Assembly (NCBI GenBank): GCA_910589415.1
Contig: OU342634.1
Location: forward strand, 19,651,144 to 19,715,143
Source of the DNA: Malachius bipustulatus
Lineage: Eukaryota; Arthropoda; Insecta; Coleoptera; Melyridae
Reading direction: 5' to 3'
Length of the DNA stretch: 64,000 nucleotides
Positions 1 through 10,013 of this stretch are shown piece by piece (positions within the stretch are counted from its first letter, which is position 1; each line of letters starts with the position of its first letter). The position numbers were made by a program, and so were the translations under genes. Below the pieces are notes generated by a model. The model did no database searches. It worked only from the letters and a program-made list of their open reading frames with translations, and was not told the DNA's origin.

Positions 1-1387
1 CTTTTTGTTTCGTTTGGATATTGAAAGATGCATATGTATATTGTTGTATTTGGCGCCTTAAAAATGTTTATATAATTTTCCATGGATTTTTAGTAATATT
101 TGAAAAATATCTTGGTCTTAAATCGCATCTCCCTCAAAAGTGATACATCATTAGTTACGTCTATTCATGAAATTGTGATTTAGTTCAAAGTGAGATACGT
201 CGTCGGTTTCACGGCCTGTATAACGGAAAGTATAGGGAAATGAGACACACGACTTCGTGAGATTGTAAATCCGATCATTTTATGTAGGTGTTTAGATATT
301 CTGCGCCCTTATTGGGCTACTAAAAATAATGCCCCTCTTTATAAAAAAATACACAAGATAGTTTTCAGGAGTGAGGTTAGGCATATTAGAATTCTTAGTG
401 GAAAGTTTTTCTATAGTTTTTATTTTCTCACCCCGTGATTTTTTTTTTTTAAGTCCGAATACACGAATTTGAAATTTTGCAGGCAAAAACTTGACTAGGA
501 ACTGTGTTTTTGTGGCTATTTTTATCCAATAGTTTTTTTGGTAGGTAGGTCCCAACTTCAATTTCTCTTGGTTGTAAGGTGCTGAAGTCGTATTACACTT
601 ACCCATTGCGTGAATAAAGATTACCTATATGTGTTCTTGGATGGTTTTGTTTTGTAAAGCGCGCGCACAGGAGAGTAGGTGGTTGGAGGAATTTGTGATA
701 TTGACGACAGATGTGATGTAGAATTATTTCATTTTTAAATTATTTCAAAAATTACATTCTCATTTTAAATTGTCTGCCTTACTATATTATCGGGCCAATT
801 CCATGCAGCATTTCCGTTTAATCAATTAAGCAAAAGGTTATGTCGATCGCTGCTGATTAACCTTACCTATAGGAATCAATAATTAATTTGACAAAATTTC
901 TAATTAAATTTTAAGAGATTCTTTTAATGTCTGCAAGATATAATCTTTATGTTGCTTCATCACAGACATTAAGTTCATATTACCGAACACTCACATGCTT
1001 TAAATAAGTTTTTTTTATTGCACCGAATTATCATTAAGTCGATCCCGAAATCAGATTAAGTTTTGGTTCTCTTATTACGGGGAAATATACCTACCATTCG
1101 CGTCTAAATCAAATTGAAGTGTTCGTGATGAAAAAATATGTCAATTTGTGGCAATAATCTTGGATAGCTGATTTATGGCAAGCGAACCCGCTGATTTTCA
1201 AGTAATAGAGCCCTGCGATCGCGTCAGGGCTTCTACCTCCCTCTTATAAATTTTCAGCGGTTGCACGAAAGCAGCACAAGAAAAAGTTTCAGGATACGAT
1301 GCGATATTCCAAGGATGTTTTATATCGGAGGACCTAGTTTTTAATAAAAATAGAAAATCTTAATCACAGTGATTTGCAATAGTTAGT
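1..1387. other. AT-rich noncoding DNA
   Basis: No supported gene. Open frames are short, low in complexity and start without context. One small hairpin lies near 1202-1227 (GCCCTG ... CAGGGC). Confidence 0.6.
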
Positions 1388-1401
1388 TATATAGAGTGGG
1401 A

Positions 1402-1633
1402 TGCAACTGCCCCGCCTTGGGAAGAACCAGGCACTCAACGTTCGGAAAAGTACTTCTCTCTCCGAGAGACCTGGATACATTCACACCATCTAAGGTCATT
1501 AGCTTTTTAAAAAGCAGTGGCCTGCTAGAGTGGATGTAAATTACTTAGGTATGAGCCACAATAGACCGCTTGGTCGCAGTGGAGGTGTCACTAATCGACC
1601 CACTCATTATATAACTAAACTAACTAAACTAAC
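1402..1633 (+). mobile_element. Short retroposon (SINE or 5'-truncated LINE end) with 14-bp target duplication
   Basis: The 232-bp unit is bounded by an exact 14-bp direct repeat, TATATAGAGTGGGA, at 1388-1401 and 1634-1647. It ends in a short tandem tail built from TAACTAAAC. A long target duplication plus a simple-repeat tail at one end is the mark of target-primed reverse transcription. No open frame spans it. I saw no clear RNA polymerase III boxes, so a 5'-truncated LINE 3' end is as likely as a SINE. The exact duplication suggests a fairly recent insertion. Confidence 0.7.
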
Positions 1634-1647
1634 TATATAGAGTGGGA

Positions 1648-2586
1648 CTGCTTCGTTTATTTCGAAGATCTTATTCTCGGATAAGAAATGAAGTTTCGAA
1701 GTCGCATTTTATAGTCGGAAACTTCTTTCAGTCACCACGTTAATTTTATCTTTTAAAATGTAGGTACAATAATTGTAACGTCTTATAATTTTGTAACTAA
1801 TAATTCATTAACTAGGATACTTTAATCTTCACAAATGGATTTATATGTTTTTTCTACTCCTAACCTTTAATATGCATATTAAATATGAATCACCAGTGCT
1901 TTAATGGGTCTCATTAAGATACAAATTTTCATTAAAGCACTGGTCAAGCTATCCAATGGCAGAGGAGCATTTGCAATCGAATCGGTTCCTTTTCGCTCAC
2001 AATCGGGTCTGTCCAAACCAACCGAAGTCACAAGAGTTGTCATACTCACGACAAAAATTGTCTTGTGATATAAGTTCTGTATTTCTGAAAATAAATTCTG
2101 AATGTTTATTTAATTTAGAACATAAGTAACATTCAAAGAAAATTTATCAAGATTTTATGTTACCTTAATTAATTTGATAGGTAGGTATATCGTGTAAAAG
2201 ATAGGAAGATAAAGTATTATATCATTCGTAGCGCTCCGTGATAGTATTCAAAGCGGCAACGCTGCGACCGTCGCGTGCGCAAGTAAACAATATCGTAATT
2301 AATGGCTGCCAATGTTATTAAAATTATTATTAATTGGAAAATCAAAGCGTAAAATTCGGAATTCGAACTTCGCATAATAAAAATTACGCAGTAGTGAGTA
2401 GTGCCCTTTAAACTTGATACTAAAACATGTCTCAGCAGAATAATCTTAGCGACGAAGAGAAAATTTGGTAATATGCGTAAACAAAACCTATCTTAACCTC
2501 AATGATCCGCAATTGTACACGGGTCATTGTTAAAAAATATAATTTTTTAATTTTTTCTATGAAATAAAAAAGGGTCGTAGAAAAAA
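1648..2586. other. Noncoding DNA with one short hairpin
   Basis: No gene seen. A perfect 15-bp inverted repeat lies at 1892-1906 and 1930-1944 (ACCAGTGCTTTAATG and its complement) around a 23-nt loop. It may be a tiny foldback remnant. Confidence 0.5.
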
Positions 2587-2724
2587 TAGTGTATGGAACT
2601 CGCAGATAATGGCTATTAATACGCTCTTATGATGGTTAAGACACTCGCCTACGGCTCGTATCTTAACCATCATACTCACGTATTAATAGCCTTCATTATA
2701 AGCTCGTTGCATAATATACTATTA
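2587..2724. repeat. Long imperfect hairpin with GC-rich tip
   Basis: The two halves are inverted copies: AATAGTGTAT, GGCTATTAATACG and ATGATGGTTAAGA on the left recur in complement on the right. The tip reads CTCGCCTACGGCTCG. Arms are about 60 bp with a few mismatches. No coding potential and no clear target duplication. It is probably a small nonautonomous element or structured repeat. A second hairpin at 33972-34071 has a GC-rich tip of similar type. Confidence 0.6.
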
Positions 2725-4484
2725 AAGAACGTCATGGCATTGTTTGATATTTGATTTCAGATTGTAGTAGTTTTGGCGCCGATGCACTGAATACAAAAAA
2801 TAATAAAACAAAGAGCAATTTGTCATATTTTCCATATTTTAGTATAAGAAAATAGAGTACATATTGCAACAACAGCGACTCTTCCCAATCACACTTTATG
2901 AGAAGAATTTTCTTGATTTAGGTAAGACGGAAAATACTGTACAATCTCTTTTTTAATGGTGGGACAGTACGATTTAAAAAATTATTTTTTTCCTGGCTTC
3001 CTTATATACCAAAATTATGGTAATTTGCTCCCTCCCAAAGAACCCCAAATAGTAACAGTGATAAAAAAGTTATGAAAAGTCAAAATTACACCTACCTCGA
3101 AAATCATCTCTGCGGATTTTTTTTTAAGTTTATGGAGCAATAATATGTGGATGTCAAACTGGATGTGTGGCAGCTTGAGGTTGCAAGAACAACGGCATAT
3201 ACTGCTCATAAATTTGTACATTTTGTTACGGTATCATAGTGCAATAATTGCGAGCCACCTTGAACTTCTGACAATATGAAGTTTGAGCTGGTTTGCCCGG
3301 CTGAAATGACAACTGAAACAAGATGAAAGTTGCTGCTATGAAGAAGGACCCACTAATTCTGCATCAACAATTATTCTCGAATACGACTCTAATTATGATT
3401 GATGTCATTTATAATTTTATAATTATAATTTTATTATAATTTTATTATAATTATATTTATAATTTTATAATTAGATTTATAATTATAAATTACAATCTTA
3501 CTGCATGTACACCATCTTTTTTTTAATTAAAAATAGCTTGATAAAAAAGATTTTAACGCACTTGTAATGTTTATTCACCATTTTTCCCTTATACTGGATC
3601 AGAAAATAGCACGTATTTCATTTTGGGCATTTAATTTTTTCAAATGGACCTCGGATTCGTGATCAGCGTCCCCAAAAAAACCCCTGAACGATTTCCGTGG
3701 CGAAATGTAAATTTTTTGTATCCATGTCTCTTTTTGAAGGTTTGGAATCACCCTCACTTACTTTTCACACAGATCCGTAATTACCAACCCCGAATTCTCG
3801 GGCAGCGAGAGACGATTTCCAAGGTGACATTTTGAATTTGAAATTTTTTTATCACTGTTGTAACTTTGGAAGGGGGAAATTGCCCCAATTTTCTTATTTT
3901 TTTCTCTATTTTGGAGGTAATACAGGGGTTAATGCTGATTAATGTTCCTGAAGGTCTATAAGGAATCCATCAGTAAAAAAAAATATTTTTTAAATCGTTG
4001 TTGTTCCAACATTTTTCTTCAGATTTTCCGGCTTATTTACTTTTGGTAGTCTATACCTGGACAGCCATATACAGTTCCCATATTCGCAGCGTAGAGGAAG
4101 ATGATTGAATAGGAGACATGGCACTTTCACTTGACTTATAATTATTATTAATTAATTAAAAATACAAGCATAATAAACTCTCATGCGTGGTTTCGAATAG
4201 TAGAAAATCTTCACTAACAACTAACTCGCCTTGGAAATTGTAACCACTGCAGCCCGAAGGAAAGTTCATGTAATTCCTTGGACTTTGAACAGTTTTGAAT
4301 TACGCATTTTGGTATTAAGTTGTTGGCAACAAAGAAAAAAGTGTTTTAGCTAGAAGCCTGTTTCCTTCGCTGATAAGCGAAGATACTTTAATATTTCCAC
4401 GCCCACAGAACCCATATTCGAATCCCACTTCTGATTTGTAGTGTATGTAAGAATGACTTATAATGGATAAGCATAATCAAACTA
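2725..4484. other. Noncoding DNA with an AT simple-repeat patch
   Basis: No gene was recognised. About 3409-3500 is a run of permuted TTATAATTT units. The remainder is unremarkable AT-rich sequence with homopolymer runs. Confidence 0.5.
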
Positions 4485-5448
4485 CAGGGTGCACCATGTA
4501 TCCTTCTCTATATTGCTATCTCCTGAACGCTAAGAGATACAGGGTCGGTTAAATTAGAGAAAAGATGTGCAATTTTGTGGCCATCTCGAATCCGTCAAGA
4601 CATACATGATATCTGTGACTGCTCCTGAAATATCCTGAAAAAAACTGAAAAATCCAGATTTCTTATTTTTGCCATATCTTTCTTATTATTGGAAATTAAT
4701 AAATAATTTTTTCTAGGCTTACATAAGCCGTCAAGAGCTACCCATCTGTCATTACAAAAATTTTCAATGCCGACTAGATCCAAGAGTTTTCAGTCAACTT
4801 TCGTTTTTCTTATGGCCGCCATATTATTTTTTTTATGTCGTTCGATATGAAAAAAATGATGGAAACCAAAAATTAATAAATTTCAAAAAAAAATTTTTGT
4901 TTAATTTTTATTCTTCTTTTTTCAAAGAAAAACCAAAAAAAATCGTCGAAATACCTCAATATTGTTAAAATACGCCGAAATAGTGCTTGTCTTATGATTT
5001 TTTAATTTATCTATGAAATTTGGTCTGAAAAGTTGTATTTTTTGTAAAGAAAAAAGAAGAATACAAATTTTTTTAATTATTTTTTTGAAATTCAACAATT
5101 TTTGGTTTTTATTATTTTTTATATCGAACCACATAAAAAAAACAATATGGTGGCCATAAGAAAAACGAAAGTTGACTATGAAAACTCTGGGATCTAGTCG
5201 GCTTTGAAAATTTTTGCTACACAAAAAATTATTTATTAATCTCCAATAATAAAAAAGATATAGAAAAAATCAGAAATCTCGATTTTTCAGTTTTTTCAGG
5301 ATATCTCAGGAACGGTCACAGATATTTTGTATGCCTTGACTGATTCGAGATGGCCACAAAATTTCGCTTCTTTGGACTTGTTTAACCGACCCTGTATCTG
5401 TTAGCATTAAGAGATAGCAATATAGAGAAGGATACATGGTGCATCCTG
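4485..5448. mobile_element. Foldback MITE, TA target site, ~400-bp inverted arms
   Basis: The left end begins CAGGGTGCACCATGTATCC and the right end, read in complement, begins CAGGATGCACCATGTATCC. Both are flanked by TA (4483-4484 and 5449-5450). The arms stay inverted copies to about 4905 and from about 5065, leaving a short AT-rich centre. It has no transposase. The TA duplication and CAGG termini suggest movement by a Tc1/mariner-type transposase. The two short minus-strand open frames inside are translations of the arms, not genes. Confidence 0.85.
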
Positions 5449-5959
5449 TATATCATAAAAAACCTACATTCATAGTATAATGTGTTTGACAACGAGTGTG
5501 CTCGTGAAAGAGCTAAAACATTGACAATGGATGAGTTGGGTATTGAAGCCTACATCTCAACTCGGATTAAAAATGAATTACACTACAATTATTGTTAACT
5601 GCTTACAGTCTCAGCAGGGTTAGTTAGGGTTCATCGATCTACTATAGTAATTTTCTGTAATAGGAGCGTCATTTTTAGGTCATATACGCTATATTTCGTT
5701 CATATAAATTATAATTACTTTTATAATTAAGACTCTCACTCACTGCAAAAAAGTGAAAAAAATTTACCTAAAGAAATTCCCAGTTTTTTCATTAGGCATG
5801 AATTCATTTTAATAAATTATGGAGTTAGATTGCTACAGAAGGTCTGATGTAATTATTTTTTACTTTCAATTTATAAAATATAATTTTATTAAAATCCCTG
5901 TCGTTATTTATTCCATCCCATTTTCAAGTAATCGAATAACTCAATTTTTCCATTCGAGA
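5449..5959. other. Short noncoding gap
   Basis: AT-rich sequence between the foldback and the retrotransposon. Nothing recognisable. Confidence 0.5.
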
Positions 5960-5963
5960 ACAC

Positions 5964-7489
5964 TGCTGCGGTCGGGCTTATTAGATTAGGCTCTGGGCCA
6001 ATTAAAATTCGAACGTTGTTGAAAAACAATTGCCGACTTACCTTCGTTGGGCCGAAGTATTAATTGATGCACCAAAATCTCATTCAGATTTCGTGCGACT
6101 GTAGTGGCATCAGCAGCATAAAGCGGTACGGTTTAATTACCCCTAAGATATAAGGTACTGGGATGCCAGATGACCTTTTAATTTTGAATAATAGATCTAA
6201 AGTAACCTGAACTATAAAGGCATCAAAATTCACTCAGGTTATGAGATGTTAATAATTTCTAACTACTGTATCTACCTACGGAATAATAGAATTGATCTTT
6301 TAATGAAAAGTATATTTATTTATTCTGTTTATAAAATAAATGATTGAAATTCTATGGTTATGAAATTACTAATTAATTGATCCTGAAGTTAATCGTAAAA
6401 TATCTCATTTAACAGTTTAACTGGTAGAGAAAATAATAGATATCTATCTTTCCTTCACATAATAATTGACAAGTTCATTTCAAGTATTACTTGAATAATA
6501 ATGGTAATGATTGTATATCAGGTATTTCAAAGTTATTATTATTATAAGTTTTAATTAATAAAACATCAATCTCTCGACGAGATAAGGCAGTAGAACGACA
6601 TAAAACTCCTAACAGATTTCTCGGATATCACTCTGAGCAATAAAAGGTTATGTCACACTTTGCTTACTGATACGACATTTTGCCATCCTTGGAATGTCGT
6701 GCCGAGACTGGAGAGCGGGGCCCTGGACGAAATCTCAGGATAAGAGACCGTGGTCTCCCTCTGGGGTGGCAGAAAGACTGGTGAACGGTGTCGCGTCCCG
6801 TGGGAACACGTGCCTAACACTGGTAGCGTGGTCGTCCTTCGAGGTTAGATGAAACTCGAAAATATGAGACTCCGAATGATGAGATCCAGTATTTAGGGGC
6901 AGGTAGCAGCAAAACTTTCAGATAATGTAAGAGATTCCTTCCATAAAAGCGGATATTCAGATGTACCAGAAATGGAAACCAATATGGCGTCCGGGAAGAC
7001 AGGTGGGGTTCTACTCCGTAGGTAGGTTTTCCGATGAAATAAGATAGTACCCCGATTGATAGGGTAGGTAGAAAGAACCGATTTATTAATCGGTCCTTAG
7101 ATAAAGAGAAAAGGTAGGGGTGCGACTTGTCGCTTCAAGCACCAAGATTGGAAGACCAACAAACTTGTCCAGAAAGTGCGGAGCACCTTTTCCGCGCAGC
7201 TCGAAGAAAGGGTTGTTGTATTTAAATTTGCGAAACTACATCACAGCGACATCTGTGTTTCTAATTTATCGAAAAGGAAGATTGTAAGAGAAGGAAGTTA
7301 CAGATTGTACTAAAGGTAGGGATCTTGAACTTGCCTAGTTTAGTTAGTTTTACCACTCGGCAACAGGTGGCGATGTTAGTTCAAAATTCATATTTTCGGA
7401 ACCTTAATAGCAAGGATTTAGAGAATGTGGTCCCATTTAATAATTTTAAATGGAGCCAATTAAAGAATAAAACCTTTAACGACGTTACA
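5964..7489 (-). repeat. 3' LTR of the gypsy element
   Basis: This is a direct repeat of 15443-17009 at a constant offset of 9,520 from 6011 to 7489 with no difference seen by eye. The outer ~47 bp (element U5 end) differ and are 41 bp shorter: one CTGGGCCAATT unit remains where the other LTR has three. It contains an exact palindrome GAGACCGTGGTCTC (6744-6757) and a 7-bp hairpin at 7077-7083/7088-7094. Confidence 0.95.
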
Positions 7490-7503
7490 CACCTCTCTTT
7501 ACC
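7490..7503 (-). promoter_or_regulatory. Polypurine tract (plus-strand primer)
   Basis: Read on the minus strand, the bases just before the 3' LTR are purine-rich: GGTAAAGAGAGGTG followed by the LTR start TGTAACG. This is the expected place and composition for the primer of plus-strand DNA synthesis. Confidence 0.75.
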
Positions 7504-8638
7504 GGGGTAAGGAAAGGATTAAAGATAAACCAACTGGAAAAAGCACAGGCGTATTTCAAGTTGTTACTATACCCGAAGAAGGGTATGTTTGCGGGACAAC
7601 TAGGTGACGATAAGTTTAGAGAATATGATTCAGAAATCACGTTCATAAATAACATGAACCTTTCGAAGAAATAAGATAACAATTCTGAACGAACAAATTG
7701 TCAACGACATCATTGATCTGTTTCATTGAATGAATAAAATTTCTCTTATATATGCTTACTAAGGTAACATGCAACTTTCAAAAAGGGAATAGCGTTAGGT
7801 TTACTAAAATTACATGCAACTTAAATATTAAGCACCAGGTAATAATTATTCATAAGGTATAAAAATAAAATATTCATGCTTCATTGCAAAGGCAATAAAA
7901 TAAAAGATATGCTAGTAACGGTAGTAATAAGATAATTAAGATAACTTTCTTAAATGGTAATTGTTCTCGCCGAACAATGTCGATAAACAAAGGAATAATT
8001 TCTAGATAACTAGATATGAAGATACGATAAGATATGGTTAGATAATACAAGATAAGATAGATACAATAAGATAAGTTACATACTAAGATAAACAAAATCA
8101 ATAATACTGTCAGATATCACAGTAATGAATATTCCAAAATAAATAAAATTAGCATTCCTAAGAAGGAAAAATCTCCTGAGGTGGGCACGAAACATTTCCC
8201 TTGCTGTTGAACGCCGCTTCCCCGACCAACAACAACCCGCGCTCTGCTTTGAAGCATGCCCCGCCACTGAGACAGTGGTGAGCGGAAAAGTCTGAGGTAA
8301 GATCATCGTGATCGAGTGGCAGGTTCAAGTAGCAAACAGGGAGAGTATCGATCCTCAAGGGGGTTGATGCTGTCCAAACTTGGGCATCAAAACATCTACG
8401 TACAGGGAAAGATAAATTTTTGGAGTCCACAAGGGTAATCCATGAGTAAGATTTTTCATCTTTGAACCAGTCAAAATTTGACTATGTTGTCGTCTATGCG
8501 ACTCCATTTTGCACGGGTAAGAAAAGGGGAAATTTACTCTGCCTTTAAGGCCAGGTAACAGATAACAACGTGAAATTTATCAAGCAACGTAAACACACTG
8601 ATTGCTTAAAAGCTCACTATACGCACGGAAAAACTGTC

Positions 8639-8792
8639 AATCGCCTGGATTACAATAACTAATAAATCGCCTGGATAAATTCTCATTAATCGCATGGAGG
8701 AAACATCGATAATCGCCTGGATAATCATTCAAATAATCGCATGGAGGAAACATTGATAATCGCACGGAGAAAACATCAATAATCGCCTGGAT
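8639..8792. repeat. Degenerate short tandem repeat, core AATCGCCTGGA
   Basis: Seven copies of AATCGC followed by CTGGA, ATGGA or ACGGA are spaced about 20-30 bp apart, with AAACATCGAT-like linkers. It lies in the 3' noncoding region of the retrotransposon. No coding frame. Confidence 0.7.
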
Positions 8793-9212
8793 CATTAGAT
8801 AAACATTAAGGTAACGGTAAGATAATTTTTCTCACTCGGTAAGATAAGAAAAATGGAACAACCATTTTCATCGCTAAGGTAGGGGACATTCAATATCCGT
8901 GTTCAAATTCATTTGTGTTAACACCGAATATCTAAAGTCATCTTTGCAAATTCAACACTAGAATTCACATAGATTTTTATTTTCCATTTTGGAAAATATT
9001 CGCAGAGAAGATAAGTATTAGCTACCATTCTAATATGGTACTAATAGATATAGATAAGGTAAGATAGGATAATTCCTTTTCTTTGAAAAGAAATTAAAGA
9101 TAAGAAAGGCACGAAGCTTTGACTAAAGCTTACGCCTGTCATTTTTCAAGAAGAAAATTGCAAATTCAATTTTCGTTTCCTTGAACGGTAGATAAGATAA
9201 GGTAGAGATATT

Positions 9213-9527
9213 CTGTTGTCTTCCGTTGAGGCAACAGAGGGATTTTTCACTTTAGCCATGCAGGGCGGAAAATCTTAAAACAACCAAACTTGGAAAGATG
9301 GTAGATAAGATAAAAGAGATCTGCTGTCATCTGATTGGACTAGCAGAGCAGTTTTCACTTTAGCACATAGCAGGGCGGAAACTGTCGGGAAAGCACCCGT
9401 ACTTAGAAAGATGGTGGGTAAGATAAAGATAACCTGTTGTCTTTTGTTTGGACAAACAGGGCAGTTTTCACTTTAGCACGTAGCAGGGCGGAAACTGTCG
9501 GGAAAGCACCCGTCTAAAACTAGACGG
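9213..9527 (-). repeat. Three tandem ~110-bp units, each folding into two stems
   Basis: Anchor CACTTTAGC recurs at 9248, 9356 and 9469 (within 1 bp). Stem 1 is CTGTTGTC/GGCAACAG (9213-9220/9230-9237), CTGCT+GTC/GAC+AGCAG (9321-9346) and CTGTT+GTC/GAC+AACAG (9434-9459). Stem 2 is GATTTTTC/GGAAAATC (9241-9248/9267-9274), then CAGTTTTC/GGAAACTG in units 2 and 3 (9349-9356/9377-9384; 9462-9469/9490-9497). Paired bases change together while the loop (ACTTTAGC ... GCAGGGC) stays constant. Confidence 0.75.
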
Positions 9528-10013
9528 TAGATAAGATAAAGGTAAAAGATAAGATAAGGTAGATACAACGGCAAGATAGCGTTTTCTTTAGTTCACTGAA
9601 CATAAGAAAAGTTAAAAGATAAGATTAGACCTGTAAACATAGTCAGACAAGATAGGCGAATAGTTACTTTTCAAGGTAATGATTTCAGATAACCAGAAAG
9701 ATATGGGTTCTCAAAATTTGAGCGATAAAATAGAGTGAGAGCCTGAGGATAGCAGATACCGATCTCAAAATTAGCAACATTTATACTTGGATCCACATTC
9801 ATACAGCTAACATCGAGATCCTTGAGAAATGCTTTGAAAGATACGGTATTCATTCTACATACATTCTTCATTCATTCTAAGATACGACAAGAAACGGAGC
9901 TTTCTCAATTCTCATATTGCTAGACCTCATTTTCTAACGGATTTTTGTCAAATACAAAAAGAGAGATAAAGGTAGGCAGGAAAATAAAATTAGAGAAAAG
10001 ATATTACAAGGAA

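Larger units (their letters stand above)
7504..10013 (-). other. 3' noncoding region of the retrotransposon with hairpin array
   Basis: About 2.5 kb lies between the pol stop and the polypurine tract. From about 7870 to 9822 short inverted repeats follow one another, separated by GATAAG/GGTA-rich spacer (CTTATC in the RNA). Examples: 7960-7966/7972-7978; 8264-8269/8273-8278; 8979-8985/8991-8997; 9114-9120/9125-9131; 9510-9516/9521-9527; 9582-9588/9604-9610. Two small overlapping minus-strand frames (8076-8430) show no signal peptide, membrane segment or family likeness, so I do not call an env. The role is unknown: packaging, export, stability or translation are all possible. Confidence 0.7.

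Noticed and set aside
292..606. 104-residue minus-strand frame
   Set aside because: Low-complexity Lys/Asn/Ile-rich translation with no domain or splice context, as expected by chance in AT-rich DNA.
7325..7510. Small protein read from + strand LTR (also 16845-17048)
   Set aside because: The shared part lies inside the LTR, antisense to the element. The two frames diverge at the LTR edge, showing read-through rather than a gene.
8076..8430. Env or accessory protein of the gypsy element
   Set aside because: The frames are under 100 residues, without signal peptide, membrane segment or family motifs, and lie in the hairpin region.
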